Origin: Staphylococcus chromogenes
Lineage (GTDB): Bacteria > Bacillota > Bacilli > Staphylococcales > Staphylococcaceae
Direction of reading: 5' to 3'
NCBI RefSeq assembly: GCF_029024625.1
Contig: NZ_CP118953.1
Coordinates: forward strand, 1,426,001-1,490,000
Length of the DNA stretch: 64,000 bases
Both the position numbers and the translations under genes were made by a program. How positions within the stretch are numbered: the first letter of the stretch is position 1; each line of letters starts with the position of its first letter. This document shows positions 30,337 through 40,842 of the stretch, one piece after another. Below the pieces are notes generated by a model. The model did no database searches and was not told where the DNA came from. It was given only the letters and a program-made list of their open reading frames with translations.

Positions 30337-31053
30337 TTATAGACGTTTTCGTATCGTACGAAACTTAACTAAACTACTTTTAAAGTAATTTAATGAATAT
30401 AAAATAGGTGTGCCATCTTTTGTATAGTGCACTTGTTTTAATAACATAATGCCATCTTGCGGGTCAGATTCTAATGCATCAGAAATGTATGGTTCATAGC
30501 TAATGGCTTGTATTTCAGTTTCGGCGTATGAGATTTCTTTTTCAGTCACTTGTTCAATCGCTTTTAAAATGGACTTGGGTTGATCATGTTGCCCAAAATA
30601 GTCGAGGACATTCGTAGCTACTTTGTCGAGACAATACACTACAGGATGATTATCAGCTGTGCGAATCCGTTCGATTACAGTGATTTTTTCATTGGGTTCA
30701 ATATTCATTACTTGGCTATCATGGAGTGAAGCGGGCTCTTCATCGAGACTTAAGAAAACTGTCCCATGTTCATATCCTTTTTCTGAAATCATACGAGTGA
30801 TGCTCATTAATTCGTCTAACGGATAGAAGAAAGGTTGCGGTATATTGACCCGCGCCCCTTCCTCAAAGTTTTCCGTTACGATTTGTTCGGTAATTAACTC
30901 ATGAATCGCCACTGTCACATGCTCTGTATCAACGTCGCATGTACGTGCTAAATTTAAAACACTTGGTAATGACTCTCCCGGTTTCAATGCTTCTGAGTCA
31001 ATTTGTTGTAAAATCCATGATTTAACTTTATTTACTTCTGGCGTCACAGACAT
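30337..31053 (-). CDS. ymfC: GntR/UTRA-family transcription regulator (YmfC)
   Basis: 238 aa. N-terminal GntR winged helix (about residues 5-72, LPSVLNLARTCDVDTEHVTVAIHEL) followed by a UTRA ligand-binding domain (about 95-235, with TVIERIRTADNHPVVY and ILYSLNYFKSSLVKF). Ligand and targets unknown. It is 2 bp from ftsK and upstream of ymfF; the conserved order with the EF-P modification cluster does not prove that it regulates it. Confidence 0.85.
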   Translation of the reverse strand: MSVTPEVNKVKSWILQQIDSEALKPGESLPSVLNLARTCDVDTEHVTVAIHELITEQIVTENFEEGARVNIPQPFFYPLDELMSITRMISEKGYEHGTVFLSLDEEPASLHDSQVMNIEPNEKITVIERIRTADNHPVVYCLDKVATNVLDYFGQHDQPKSILKAIEQVTEKEISYAETEIQAISYEPYISDALESDPQDGIMLLKQVHYTKDGTPILYSLNYFKSSLVKFRTIRKRL

Positions 31054-31055
31054 AT

Positions 31056-33407
31056 TTACACCTCTCCATCATTTAAATCCACTAAAATTTGTCTCGGTTT
31101 ACTACCTTTTTGCGGCCCAATCACTTGATTTCTTTCTAAATCATCCATGATACGAGATGCACGATTATAGCCTATTCTAAATTGGCGTTGTAAAAGCGAT
31201 GTACTCGCTTTTTGTTGTTCAATCACAAACAAATAAGCCTCATGGTATAAAGGATCATCGCTTTCCGCTTCACCTTGTTCAACCACTTCATCAGGTTCCA
31301 TTTCTTTAACATAGTTTGCGGACTGTTGTGCGACAACATAATCTACAACTTTTTGTACTTCATTATCACTTAAAAAAGCCCCTTGCACACGTGTTCTCAC
31401 AGAACCTCCATTTTGGATAAATAACATGTCTCCTTTACCCAATAATTTTTCTGCACCTCCACTATCGATGATTGTGCGTGAGTCCGTTTGAGAACTTACC
31501 GCAAAAGCGATACGTGACGGAATATTATTTTTAATGAGTCCCGTAATTACATCAACGGAAGGACGTTGCGTCGCAATAATTAAATGAATCCCAGCAGCAC
31601 GTGCCATTTGCGTAATACGTGTTATCGCTGTTTCCACATCTTTACCTGCTACCATCATTAAATCTGCCAACTCATCAACAATTACAACAATATAAGGTAG
31701 TAATGGCTCTTTTTCGCCTAATTCTTCATTTTTTCGTGTAACTAGCGCATTAAAACCTTCAATATTGCGTGTGCCAGAATGTTGGAATAAATCGTAACGT
31801 CGCTCCATCTCACCGACCACTTTTTCTAATGCTTGAGAAGCTTTATGCGGGTTCGTAACAACTGGAGTTAATAAATGTGGAATACCATTGTACACATTTA
31901 ATTCTACCATTTTTGGGTCAATCATCATAAGTTTTACTTCATGTGGTTTTGCATTGAGTAAAATACTTGTAATAATGCCGTTGATACAAACAGATTTACC
32001 ACTCCCTGTTGAACCTGCCACAAGTAGATGTGGCATTTTATTCAATTCCGCGGTCATCGGTTCACCAGAAATATCTCTTCCCAAAGCAACTTCAAGCTTA
32101 TTTTGTGTTGGGAATTTTTCTTGAAGGACCTCTTTTAAAGAAACGAGTGAAATTTTTTCGTTTGGCACTTCAATACCTACAGCGGACTTTCCAGGAATCG
32201 GCGCTTCAATACGAATATCTTTAGCCGCAAGTGCCAAGGCCAAATCACTATGTAAGTTGACAATTCTACTTACCTTTACCCCCTGTGCGGGTTGTACTTC
32301 ATATTGTGTGACCGCTGGACCAATTTTTATTTGTGTGACTTTGGCATTCACGCCAAAGTTTTTAAGTGTCGTTTCTAATAGCTTTCCTTTTTGTTGAACT
32401 TCTGTTCTACTTGTCGTTTGTTGCTTTTTAGGTTCATCAAGTAAAGTGAGTGGAGGTAGTTCATAGGCTTGATTTTCTACTTCACCCGCTTCTGAAATTG
32501 AACCTTCATTCGTATGCGTTGAAGGAGGTTCTTCTGTTTTAGTTTGTCGTTGAGGGGGCGCCGGTTTAGAAGGTGTCACAGACGCTTCAGTAGACGCCGG
32601 TGCTTCATTTGATTCTTGTCTTGTATTTTCTTGATGATCCTCATGTCCAAAAATTGGAATCGTTGGCACATCAAAAGCACTTTCCGTTGTGTCTTCAGGG
32701 ACTTCTTTAAAGTGTGATACATCTTTTGGTCTGTCTCTTAAGCGTTTTGCTTCTGTTCTTTGTTGACGCGCTTCACGACGTTTCAATTTAAAATCATGAT
32801 ATTTATCATATGATTTTGAAGCGCCTGATTTTGAAGTTTCAAACCATAATTTTGTCACGTCTCGATGACGTTTTTTTAATAACAAAATGATACTAGAAGC
32901 TAATAAAACAATCGTTAATAAAGTCACCCCGACAATCGAAATCAGTGGTGTCAATATGTGAACTAAGTAATAGCCAAATAGTCCTCCCCCAAAATTAGGG
33001 AAATGTGTTAGTTCGTATTGCTGATACACAAATGAAAGGACAGGCTCACGTTTAGCTCTCATCCCTCCAACGGATTGGTAATACAATTGTGCAACAAATA
33101 GTAACGCTATTTGAAGTAAAATTGACCCTGTAAGTCGACGAGATTTAGGCAACTTACCATTATAAGCTAAGAAACCTGTAGCTAAAAGTAATAGAATATA
33201 TGTAAGATAACGCGTTAACCCAAATAAATAATTGAATATGCTATCAATTGCTATGCCTACAATACCAAGTTGAAAGAGGCCAAGCATGATCATAATGACA
33301 AAAACAATCGCTAATATAAAACGTACCGAATTATCTTTTTTATTCTTTTTCGTGGTACGTTTTTTGCGTGTCGCCGTTTGCGATTTTCGTTTTTTTGCTT
33401 GTGCCAA
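31056..33407 (-). CDS. ftsK: DNA translocase FtsK/SpoIIIE
   Basis: 783-aa septal DNA pump. A basic N-terminus and about four membrane helices (residues 28-190) are followed by a charged, low-complexity linker (about 200-320). The RecA-like motor has Walker [11 protein letters not shown] near 468 and Walker B ([12 protein letters not shown]), and the C-terminal gamma winged helix that reads orienting DNA sequences ([21 protein letters not shown]). The start is TTG at 33407, seven bases after AAGGTG. This is the SpoIIIE-like paralogue next to the ymf cluster. Confidence 0.95.
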   Translation of the reverse strand: MAQAKKRKSQTATRKKRTTKKNKKDNSVRFILAIVFVIMIMLGLFQLGIVGIAIDSIFNYLFGLTRYLTYILLLLATGFLAYNGKLPKSRRLTGSILLQIALLFVAQLYYQSVGGMRAKREPVLSFVYQQYELTHFPNFGGGLFGYYLVHILTPLISIVGVTLLTIVLLASSIILLLKKRHRDVTKLWFETSKSGASKSYDKYHDFKLKRREARQQRTEAKRLRDRPKDVSHFKEVPEDTTESAFDVPTIPIFGHEDHQENTRQESNEAPASTEASVTPSKPAPPQRQTKTEEPPSTHTNEGSISEAGEVENQAYELPPLTLLDEPKKQQTTSRTEVQQKGKLLETTLKNFGVNAKVTQIKIGPAVTQYEVQPAQGVKVSRIVNLHSDLALALAAKDIRIEAPIPGKSAVGIEVPNEKISLVSLKEVLQEKFPTQNKLEVALGRDISGEPMTAELNKMPHLLVAGSTGSGKSVCINGIITSILLNAKPHEVKLMMIDPKMVELNVYNGIPHLLTPVVTNPHKASQALEKVVGEMERRYDLFQHSGTRNIEGFNALVTRKNEELGEKEPLLPYIVVIVDELADLMMVAGKDVETAITRITQMARAAGIHLIIATQRPSVDVITGLIKNNIPSRIAFAVSSQTDSRTIIDSGGAEKLLGKGDMLFIQNGGSVRTRVQGAFLSDNEVQKVVDYVVAQQSANYVKEMEPDEVVEQGEAESDDPLYHEAYLFVIEQQKASTSLLQRQFRIGYNRASRIMDDLERNQVIGPQKGSKPRQILVDLNDGEV

Positions 33408-33552
33408 TGAAAGTCACCTTCTTCTTTCTTAAATCTTTGTTCTATATGAATGGAGTCCTTGCTACTTTGTAATATGTATTATTGTATGAAATATCCATTA
33501 ATGAATACGTAATAAAATCTACACTACTCTTTATTATACCGTAATCTTTATG

Positions 33553-33606
33553 TAAAAAAATGAATCCTCTCTTTAAAAATGACGGTCTTTTCAAAGAGAG
33601 GGATTC
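33553..33606 (-). terminator. Terminator after rnjB
   Basis: The arms 33562-33574 and 33593-33606 pair over about 13 bp, and seven T follow on the minus strand. It insulates rnjB from ftsK; 140 further bases before ftsK have no other clear feature. Confidence 0.9.
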
Positions 33607-33639
33607 GATTGCATACATTTTTTCAGTTCTTTTTGTTTC

Positions 33640-35313
33640 TTATATTTCTGAGATGACTGGAATAATCATAGGTCTGCGACGTGTGCTTTCGTATAGTAGT
33701 TTACTAATTTGATCACGCATGTTTTGTTTAATTTCAGACCATTCGATATGTTTGGCTTGTAAGCCTTCTTCAACAATTTCTCGTACTTTTTCTTCTGCTT
33801 CTTTAAGGAGTGCTTCACTTTCTCGCACATAGACAAAACCACGAGATTGAATTTCTGGACCGGCAGCAATTGTTTTATTTTTAGGGTCTAATGTGACGAC
33901 TGCAATGAAAATACCATCTTGTGCCAATAAATGTCTGTCTCGAAGAACGATATTCCCGACATCACCAACACCGATACCGTCAATTAAAATGTTACCTGCA
34001 TGAACTTTTTCGTTTAAAGTCATATCATTGCCATCGAAATTAATAACGTCGCCAGCTTCAACTAAAAAGATTTTCTCTGGTTGTACCCCTGATTCACTTG
34101 CCAACTTAGCATGGGCAATTTGCATTTTGAATTCCCCTTGAATAGGAATAAAATACTCAGGTTTCATCATATTCAGCATCATTTTTAATTCTTCCATACA
34201 GCCATGACTTGAGGCATGAATTTTTTTATTGTTCGGAATAATTTCTGCACCTGCACGTACTAATTCATTTAAAGTATCACCAATAATGACTTCCATATTG
34301 GCAGAAGCTGTAATCGCTAAAAAGACAGAATCACCCGGTTCAATATTCATAATTTTATGTTTTTGACGGGCCATTTGATTGAGCGCTTCGACAGGTTCAC
34401 CTTGCATTCCTGTTGCAATAATGATGACTTCATTTTTTGGATAATTTTCAATTTCATTTATTGGAATAAGTAAATCTTTAGGAATATTAAAGTATCCCAT
34501 TTTACGCGCTATGTTAAACGAACTTTCGAGTGAACGTCCTAAAAATGATACTTTGCGATTCAATCGTGATGCAATATTTAACACTTGTTGAATACGAATA
34601 AAATTAGATGCAAAACATGAAACAATCAAACGTCCTTTCACTTTCGTAAAAGCGTCATACATGTGTGATTCAATAACATTTTCTGGTGTATTGTACCCTG
34701 GCTTTTCTGCTTCATTTGAGTCACTAAGTAACGCAAACACACCATTTTGACCAATTTCAGCCATTTTTTGAATGTCTGGCGCATATTGCCCATGTAAACT
34801 TTGATCAAATTTAAATTCACCTGTGTAGACAATGGCACCATAAGACGTATGAATACATACACCTAAACTATCTGGAATACTGTGAGTTGTATTAAAAAAT
34901 GTGACATTTACACCTTTAAAACGCATAATAGATTCATTATTCACTACATAATATCTAATTTTCTTATCGATTTGGCGCGCTTTCATATTTTCTTTAACAA
35001 GTCCGATTGTTAATTTTGATCCATACACCGGTGCATCCACTTGTTCAAGCACATAAGTCACTGCTCCAATTGCATGTTCATGGCCGTGCGTTAAGAAAAT
35101 TCCTTTTAGTTTATGTTTATTTTCAATCACATATTGAATATCTGGAATAACAATATCGATACCTAACATTTCATCTTCTGGAAACATTAATCCTGCATCA
35201 AGCATAAACATTTCATCGTCAACTTCAACTATATACATATTTTTCGCAATTTCACCGACGCCACCTAGGGGGATGATGCGAATATTTTTATTTTTCTTCT
35301 TTACTAAATTCAA
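33640..35313 (-). CDS. rnjB: Ribonuclease J2
   Basis: Metallo-beta-lactamase/beta-CASP RNase that partners RNase J1 in 5' exonucleolytic decay and rRNA maturation. The zinc motif seen in J1 (HGHEDHIGG) is here HGHEHAIGA, the altered form also found in S. aureus J2, which fits weak catalysis and a supporting role. The beta-CASP and C-terminal dimerisation domains are full length. TTG at 35313 follows AGGAGG by 7 bases and gives 557 aa, equal to S. aureus J2 as I recall it; the 11 extra upstream codons of the open frame cover the ribosome site and are rejected. In S. aureus it adjoins pnp; here shpA separates them. Confidence 0.95.
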   Translation of the reverse strand: MNLVKKKNKNIRIIPLGGVGEIAKNMYIVEVDDEMFMLDAGLMFPEDEMLGIDIVIPDIQYVIENKHKLKGIFLTHGHEHAIGAVTYVLEQVDAPVYGSKLTIGLVKENMKARQIDKKIRYYVVNNESIMRFKGVNVTFFNTTHSIPDSLGVCIHTSYGAIVYTGEFKFDQSLHGQYAPDIQKMAEIGQNGVFALLSDSNEAEKPGYNTPENVIESHMYDAFTKVKGRLIVSCFASNFIRIQQVLNIASRLNRKVSFLGRSLESSFNIARKMGYFNIPKDLLIPINEIENYPKNEVIIIATGMQGEPVEALNQMARQKHKIMNIEPGDSVFLAITASANMEVIIGDTLNELVRAGAEIIPNNKKIHASSHGCMEELKMMLNMMKPEYFIPIQGEFKMQIAHAKLASESGVQPEKIFLVEAGDVINFDGNDMTLNEKVHAGNILIDGIGVGDVGNIVLRDRHLLAQDGIFIAVVTLDPKNKTIAAGPEIQSRGFVYVRESEALLKEAEEKVREIVEEGLQAKHIEWSEIKQNMRDQISKLLYESTRRRPMIIPVISEI

Positions 35314-35530
35314 AATGTTACCTCCTAATAAATATAACCCGTCCATTGTACATTCATCTTTTATTATAGTTGATAACCTATCTTCTGTACACTATTAAAA
35401 CATTTCATGCTATTCACAAATTAAACTGCTAATTGATAAAATCTCTAGCATTCATTTATAAATCATTAATAAATCTCAAGTGTCCGTTAGAAACTCAACC
35501 TTACTTGCACAGTATTATTTTTAAAGTTAC
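35314..35530. other. Non-coding stretch upstream of rnjB
   Basis: This 217-bp stretch, part of a 307-bp gap between rnjB and shpA, is AT-rich and without an open frame. It must hold the rnjB promoter, but I see only weak candidates. The rest of the gap is the repeat element copy B. Confidence 0.5.
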
Positions 35531-35612
35531 ATTAAAATAGCCATCAAAACTTATCTAAGGGTAAATTTTGATGGCTTTCAAACTCTAGGGTGAGGACTTT
35601 CCTCGCACCTAA
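35531..35612 (-). repeat. Two-hairpin repeat element, copy B, downstream of shpA
   Basis: The conserved stem (35539-35553 with 35562-35576) matches copy A at 22509-22546. Its one changed pair is a C-A mismatch if read as plus-strand RNA but a G-U wobble in minus-strand RNA, so pairing is kept only in the minus direction. A second, imperfect GAGGA / TCCTC hairpin at 35589-35609 differs in sequence from that of copy A. It probably terminates shpA. Confidence 0.75.
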
Positions 35613-35620
35613 ACGCTTTA

Positions 35621-36937
35621 TTATTTTATTTTTATATATTTAATGTTATCATCTTTATCTTTTGGTATTTCAAATTCATCTGTGGACTCGAACATCACTG
35701 AACCTTGAGGTGCTAGTGTTTGAAGAAGTTGTCGGACTGGTTTAGGGTTAATACTGTTAAAGCCAGCTTCTCCTTTGAATCCATCTAATCCTGTCGCCTC
35801 TTTTTTCTCTAAGGCTACTCTAAAATGACTCATAAATTCACCTAAAGTCATGTTAGGATCGACATGTTTTTGTATGGCCTTTTCTAATGCTTCGCTTGTA
35901 TCTGCAGGATCTTGCAAGATTTCTTTAAATATGGCATCTCCATTATCACTTTGAGCACTTAAATATTGAGAGAAAAGGTATGACAACGCATAATTAGAAA
36001 GAACATCTCCACGATGATTCCATTTGATTAAAGAATGTCCATTGGCAATCGAATTCGAATGATTGTAATAATCAATTCGGTGTTCTAGCGGTTTACCTAA
36101 ATACAAATGCTCACTTGCCATCGCAAATGCCTCATCTAACCAAACATCCATGCCGTCTTCTTTCTTCTCTTTTAATAATTTTTGGTTCGCATTCACCATA
36201 TGTTGGTATTCATGAGCTAATGTTGAATACACTTTCTTTTCATTCAAACGCGTTCGATCTGTTCCCATGGATGGATAAGTATCCATATAGAACACTTCAG
36301 CACGGTTTGAATTAGGAACATCATAAAGGTCTCTTGGATGGAAATAGCCTCCTGTATATGATCCTGTAACATCAAAATCATCTTTAATATCGTACACTAA
36401 AATATTGACTTTCCCATCTTTATCGACATCTGAAGGTTCACCAAACTTTTCTTTTACAAGCGGGTCAATCTTCTGATCAAATTCTCGTCCAATATTTTTG
36501 GCTTGTTGGTCTGAAATGTAATCATCAGCTACCCATACATTTGTAGCTGTCCCATTATATTTTAGCGTCGCTTTTGTTCGTTCATTTGCGTTCGTTTGCA
36601 TGTTTACTGTCGTAAAGACACGTGTATCTTCTAATTTAGAATTGGAAAGCGCATTTTCAGATTTTCTTGTTCTATCTGTGATAGGTGTTTTTTCTTTAGG
36701 CGCTTTAAAGACTTTATCTTCTTGATATGATTGTAAATTTTTCGCTTTTATCGTATCAATCGTGTTATTTTTCAAACGATTCTCTTTAAAATTTCCAATG
36801 AAAGACTCATTTGCTTCTTTATTCGTCTCTTCATTATTTATAATATATGTATTTGCTTCCGCTAAGGGACTCAAAGAAAATACTGCTACCATTGAACTTG
36901 CGACAAGCGACGTTACCATTTTTTTCTTTTTGAACAT
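35621..36937 (-). CDS. shpA: Secreted neutral metalloprotease, hyicolysin family (M30)
   Basis: 438-aa preproenzyme. A basic N-terminus and hydrophobic core end in a likely signal cleavage after AEA (about residue 28), followed by a Lys/Asn/Glu-rich propeptide to about residue 100. The catalytic domain has the zinc motif HEYQH at 242-246 and a likely third ligand Glu269 in WLDEAFAMASE; an EF-hand-like D-x-D-x-D-G at 170-175 suggests calcium binding. This matches hyicolysin (ShpA/ShpII) of S. hyicus, including the 438-aa length I remember. AGGAGG precedes the ATG. It sits between rnjB and pnp, which adjoin in S. aureus, so it is a lineage-specific insertion. Likely role: exported protease in skin or host-tissue colonisation (inference). 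Confidence 0.92.
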   Translation of the reverse strand: MFKKKKMVTSLVASSMVAVFSLSPLAEANTYIINNEETNKEANESFIGNFKENRLKNNTIDTIKAKNLQSYQEDKVFKAPKEKTPITDRTRKSENALSNSKLEDTRVFTTVNMQTNANERTKATLKYNGTATNVWVADDYISDQQAKNIGREFDQKIDPLVKEKFGEPSDVDKDGKVNILVYDIKDDFDVTGSYTGGYFHPRDLYDVPNSNRAEVFYMDTYPSMGTDRTRLNEKKVYSTLAHEYQHMVNANQKLLKEKKEDGMDVWLDEAFAMASEHLYLGKPLEHRIDYYNHSNSIANGHSLIKWNHRGDVLSNYALSYLFSQYLSAQSDNGDAIFKEILQDPADTSEALEKAIQKHVDPNMTLGEFMSHFRVALEKKEATGLDGFKGEAGFNSINPKPVRQLLQTLAPQGSVMFESTDEFEIPKDKDDNIKYIKIK

Positions 36938-37150
36938 TGAATCTTCCTCCTTAAAGTTTAATTAATTTTAACTTAGCATTTATATAACTACAAATCAATA
37001 TTAATTTTATCTAATAAATTGCATATACTTTATTAGAATAACTTTAGTTCTACTACTTAATGAGCGAGCCTCATATAGCCCTTTATCTTTACCATTTTCA
37101 TATAGTAAAAATTTTAGAAATTATTTTTCATTTTCCAAATTATGAAAAAT

Positions 37151-37195
37151 AAAAAAGCAGTGAAACGACATTAAAATATCGTTTCACTGCTTTTG
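37151..37195. terminator. Terminator after pnp
   Basis: A 12-bp perfect stem (37157-37168 with 37179-37190) has A-runs on the left and T-runs on the right. A second 9-bp AT hairpin lies at about 37126-37151. The 277-bp gap to shpA otherwise shows a weak minus-strand promoter (TTGTAG, 17 bp, TAAAAT) upstream of shpA. Confidence 0.92.
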
Positions 37196-37214
37196 TTTTG
37201 AATTACCTATAATA

Positions 37215-39320
37215 TTATGCTTTAGAATTTAATAATACTTTGTGAGACGCATTGACACGACCTTGTTTGTCAATTTCTGTCACTTTTACTTTTAACGTAT
37301 CCCCAATTTTTAAGACATCTTCAACCTTATTGATACGTTCGTTCGCAATTTGTGAAATGTGAACGAGTGCATCTTTACCTGGGAACAATTCAACGAAGGC
37401 GCCAAATTTTTCAATACGTTTGACTTTACCCTCATATATTTGACCCACTTCAGCTTCACGAACAATACTTTCAATCCAAGCACGCGCTTGATTAATCATC
37501 TCTTGTTCTGTAGATCCGATATATACCGTACCATCTTGCTCAATGTCTAATTTTACACCCGTAGCATCAATGATTTCATTGATTTGCTTACCACCTGGTC
37601 CAATGACATCTCTGATTTTTTCTGGTTTAATCATTAAAATTTCTACTTTAGGTGCGTAAGCACTTAATTCAGCACGTGGCTGATCGATGGTTTGTAACAT
37701 ATGTTCTAAAATTGCTAAACGCCCTTGTCGCGCTTGTTCAAGTGCTTCTTCAATCACTTCTTTCGTTAATCCATCGATTTTGATATCCATTTGAATGGCT
37801 GTAATACCTTCTTTAGTTCCTGCAACTTTAAAGTCCATGTCACCTAGGGCATCTTCCATCCCTTGAATATCTGTCAAAATCGTATAACTTTCATCTCGTG
37901 TTACAAGTCCCATTGCGATACCTGCAACTGGGGCTTTTATCGGTACACCTGCATCCATTAATGCCAATGTAGATCCACAAATTGATGCTTGAGAAGATGA
38001 GCCATTCGATTCAAGAACTTCACTTACAATACGTACAGTATAAGGGAACGTTTTCTCGTCAGGAATAATGTATCTCAAAGCACGTTCGCCGAGCGCTCCA
38101 TGCCCAATTTCACGACGCCCTGGTGCACGTACAGGACCAGTTTCCCCTACTGAGAAGTTCGGGAAGTTGTAATGGTGCATAAAACGTTTGTGTTCTTCTT
38201 CACCTAAACCATCAATAATTTGATATTCGGAAATTGAACCTAAAGTCAATACTGACAATGCTTGAGTTTGGCCTCGAGTAAATAAACCAGAACCGTGCGC
38301 ACGTGGCAGTAACCCAACTTCAGACGATAGTGGACGAATTTCATCTGGTTTACGGCCATCTGGTCTCACTTTTTCATCGGCGATAAGGCGTCGAACTTCC
38401 TCTTTAATTAAGGCATTGATAATGCTGTTTACTTCTTTAAGTAATGCTTCGTTTTCTGGATCTTCTTCATTTATATATTCAGCAAGAATCGTTTCTTTAA
38501 CCGCATCTAAATTCGCTTCACGGGCTTGTTTCTCCATCGTTTGAATTGCATCGTTCAGCTTATAATCTTCAGCTTTGGCTTTAACTGAATCAATTAAAGT
38601 TTCATTTTTTTCAGCAGGAACAAATTCGTGTTTTTCTGGTTGAATATGCGCAATAATCTCTTCTTGGAAAGCACAGAGACGTTGGATTTCTTGATGACCG
38701 AATAAAATAGCATCTAACATTTCCGCTTCTGTAATTTCACTGGCACCCGCTTCTACCATGTTAATTGCATCTTTATGTCCCGCCACTTCTAGATCTAAAC
38801 GAGATTGCGCTTTTTGTTCTAAATTTGGATTGATCACATATTCCCCATCAACATAACCCACGTTGACACCCGCAATAGGCCCTTGGAATGGAATATCTGA
38901 AACACTCAATGCCATAGAAGAACCAATCATTGCTGCCATTTCAGGAGAACAATTAGGGTCTGCACTCAATACCATGTTCATGATTTGTACATCATGGCGA
39001 TAGCCATCAGGAAATAGCGGTCGAATTGGGCGGTCGATAAGACGCGCAGTTAATGTAGCTTCATCCGCTGGACGTCCTTCACGCTTTTTAAATCCTCCTG
39101 GAATTTTACCTGCTGCATACATTTTTTCTTCATAATTGACCGTTAAAGGGAAAAAATCACCATCACGTGGTTCTTTCGATGCTGTCGCTGTTGACAATAC
39201 AACAGTATCTCCGTAACGGACTAAGACGGCGCCATTTGCTTGTTTTGCAAGTTGCCCTGTTTCTATTGTTAACGGTTGGTTCGCCCATTCCGTTTTAAAT
39301 ACCATTTTTTCTTGAGACAT
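37215..39320 (-). CDS. pnp: Polyribonucleotide nucleotidyltransferase (PNPase)
   Basis: Phosphorolytic 3'-to-5' exoribonuclease. 701 aa: two RNase PH domains separated by a helical domain (about residues 1-215, 225-300 and 310-545), then KH with [14 protein letters not shown] (about 555-615) and S1 (about 622-690, [28 protein letters not shown]). The second PH core carries the phosphate-site region ([20 protein letters not shown]). AGGAGA precedes the ATG. It follows rpsO, as in most bacteria. Confidence 0.98.
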   Translation of the reverse strand: MSQEKMVFKTEWANQPLTIETGQLAKQANGAVLVRYGDTVVLSTATASKEPRDGDFFPLTVNYEEKMYAAGKIPGGFKKREGRPADEATLTARLIDRPIRPLFPDGYRHDVQIMNMVLSADPNCSPEMAAMIGSSMALSVSDIPFQGPIAGVNVGYVDGEYVINPNLEQKAQSRLDLEVAGHKDAINMVEAGASEITEAEMLDAILFGHQEIQRLCAFQEEIIAHIQPEKHEFVPAEKNETLIDSVKAKAEDYKLNDAIQTMEKQAREANLDAVKETILAEYINEEDPENEALLKEVNSIINALIKEEVRRLIADEKVRPDGRKPDEIRPLSSEVGLLPRAHGSGLFTRGQTQALSVLTLGSISEYQIIDGLGEEEHKRFMHHYNFPNFSVGETGPVRAPGRREIGHGALGERALRYIIPDEKTFPYTVRIVSEVLESNGSSSQASICGSTLALMDAGVPIKAPVAGIAMGLVTRDESYTILTDIQGMEDALGDMDFKVAGTKEGITAIQMDIKIDGLTKEVIEEALEQARQGRLAILEHMLQTIDQPRAELSAYAPKVEILMIKPEKIRDVIGPGGKQINEIIDATGVKLDIEQDGTVYIGSTEQEMINQARAWIESIVREAEVGQIYEGKVKRIEKFGAFVELFPGKDALVHISQIANERINKVEDVLKIGDTLKVKVTEIDKQGRVNASHKVLLNSKA

Positions 39321-39395
39321 GTATAATCTCCTCTCCTACTTCGATTACATTTCATCAATATTTCATTACTTATTATAGCTTACATATAAAACGCG

Positions 39396-39424
39396 ACACA
39401 AACGCTTTCTAGATAAAAAGCGTC
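39396..39424 (-). promoter_or_regulatory. Hairpin in the pnp leader
   Basis: ACGCTTT and AAAAGCGT arms around 39400-39422 form a hairpin between the rpsO terminator and the pnp start. A leader hairpin is the known target of PNPase autoregulation in enterobacteria; whether this one does that is a guess. Confidence 0.35.
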
Positions 39425-39430
39425 ATATAG

Positions 39431-39470
39431 TAAAAAAAGAAAGAAACCAAAGCCTGGCCTCTTTCTTTCA
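39431..39470 (-). terminator. Terminator after rpsO
   Basis: On the minus strand GAAAGAAAGAGGCC pairs with GGTTTCTTTC and is followed by seven T. It partly uncouples rpsO from pnp. Confidence 0.88.
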
Positions 39471-39483
39471 ATGTGATGTTACA

Positions 39484-39753
39484 TTAACGACGGATACCTA
39501 ATGATTTGATAAGTTCACGGTAACGCTGAATGTCTTTTTCACGTAAATAGTTTAATAAATGGCGACGACGACCTACCATTTTTAATAAACCACGACGAGA
39601 GTGGTGGTCTTTTTTATGTGTACGTAAGTGATCGTTTAATGCAGTAATTTCTGCAGTTAATACCGCGATTTGAACTTCTGGTGAACCCGTATCAGTTTCG
39701 TGTGTACGGTATTCTTTGATTAATTCGTTTTTACGTTCTTGTGAAATTGCCAT
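39484..39753 (-). CDS. rpsO: 30S ribosomal protein S15
   Basis: 89-aa S15, which binds the 16S rRNA central domain early in 30S assembly. The family segment [15 protein letters not shown] and [16 protein letters not shown] are intact. AGGAGG upstream. The 76-nt segment before it is highly structured, in line with S15 autoregulation. Confidence 0.98.
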   Translation of the reverse strand: MAISQERKNELIKEYRTHETDTGSPEVQIAVLTAEITALNDHLRTHKKDHHSRRGLLKMVGRRRHLLNYLREKDIQRYRELIKSLGIRR

Positions 39754-39781
39754 GTGTCAATTTCCTCCTTTTATTTGTTTT

Positions 39782-39858
39782 AAGATGCCTTAATCTGAGT
39801 GAGGCGTCGGAGTTTCGACCTACCAAGACTAAGGTCAAGCGTCTTACTTTCAGACCTT
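39782..39858 (-). promoter_or_regulatory. Structured rpsO leader, probable S15 autoregulatory RNA
   Basis: Several helices compete: 39782-39791 with 39837-39845; 39806-39809 with 39816-39819; 39817-39821 with 39832-39836; 39831-39836 with 39853-39858; and 39825-39829 with 39841-39845. They cannot all form together, and one set resembles the three-way junction that S15 binds in Bacillaceae rpsO leaders. No T-run follows, so control would act on translation or RNA stability. It could instead end ribF transcription. Confidence 0.55.
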
Positions 39859-40828
39859 ATATATTATATGATACATCATCACCAAAATCAACAGCAAGTA
39901 AATATTTCGCGCGTTCTTTATCTTGATTCATTTGAGCAACGAGTGGATCAATCCCATCAAATTTCAACTCTGGACGTAAATAATGATGCCATACGAGTAC
40001 CACACGTTCCCCATAAATATTTTCGTTGAAATCAAAGATGTTCACTTCGATAACGACTTGTGGAAGATCATCGTGAAATGTAGGTTTGACGCCTACATTA
40101 CAAACGCCTCTGTATACCCTGTCGCTTGACCCGATACGTAAACTTACGGCATATACCCCTTTCGCAGGTAATAAATAATCATCACTTGGTTGAATGTTGG
40201 CGGTTGGAAAACCAATCGTACGACCTCTTTTTTCACCTTGAACTACAGTACCTTTAATTTGGTAACGATAGCCGAGTTGGTCGTTTGCCTTTTGCAAATC
40301 ACCTGTTTTCAGCGCCTTACGTATGGCAGTTGTAGAAATCTTTTCATTGTTTAAATCTTGCTTTCCAACAGTGATACATTCAAACTGGTCTTGATATTCT
40401 TGTAGCATTGCCATGTTGCCTTTACCATATTTACCAAATGTAAAGTCAAATCCAGCCACAATCACGTGGGCTTGGTTTTTCAACAGATATTCTTGTATAA
40501 AATCATCAGAACTTACATCCGCAAATCGAGACGAAAAATTAACGACTAAACAATAATCAATATCATATTGGCGGAGTAATTCGATTTTGTCATCTAAAGG
40601 CGTTAAATAAGTCGTTCTTTTTTGTTTAGGATTGAGTACAACAGAGGGATGGGGGTCAAATGTCATCACTGCTTTTTTTAATCCACGTGATGAAGCCACT
40701 TCGTCAAGTTTATGAATTAACGCTTGATGACCTCGATGTAATCCATCAAAAAATCCTAATGCGATAGCAATCTCGTCTTGAATATATTGCTCAGGTTGAA
40801 TGGGGTGTGTAATTTCTATAACTTCCAT
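39857..40828 (-). CDS. ribF: Bifunctional riboflavin kinase / FMN adenylyltransferase
   Basis: Makes FMN and FAD from riboflavin. 323 aa. The N-terminal nucleotidyltransferase domain has ALGFFDGLHRGHQ (about residues 25-37) and the later FG(K)YGKG and STTAIRKAL segment; the C-terminal kinase domain has KRGRTIGFPTANI and GVCNVGVKPTF. ATG with AAAGGAGC upstream, 14 bp after truB. FAD from here serves GlpD, among others. Confidence 0.96.
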   Translation of the reverse strand: MEVIEITHPIQPEQYIQDEIAIALGFFDGLHRGHQALIHKLDEVASSRGLKKAVMTFDPHPSVVLNPKQKRTTYLTPLDDKIELLRQYDIDYCLVVNFSSRFADVSSDDFIQEYLLKNQAHVIVAGFDFTFGKYGKGNMAMLQEYQDQFECITVGKQDLNNEKISTTAIRKALKTGDLQKANDQLGYRYQIKGTVVQGEKRGRTIGFPTANIQPSDDYLLPAKGVYAVSLRIGSSDRVYRGVCNVGVKPTFHDDLPQVVIEVNIFDFNENIYGERVVLVWHHYLRPELKFDGIDPLVAQMNQDKERAKYLLAVDFGDDVSYNI

Positions 40829-40842
40829 AATCCTATGCTCCT

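Noticed and set aside
39856-39862. rpsO leader read as a simple ribF terminator
   Set aside because: No T-run follows and the competing helices fit a leader switch better; kept as an alternative in that entry.
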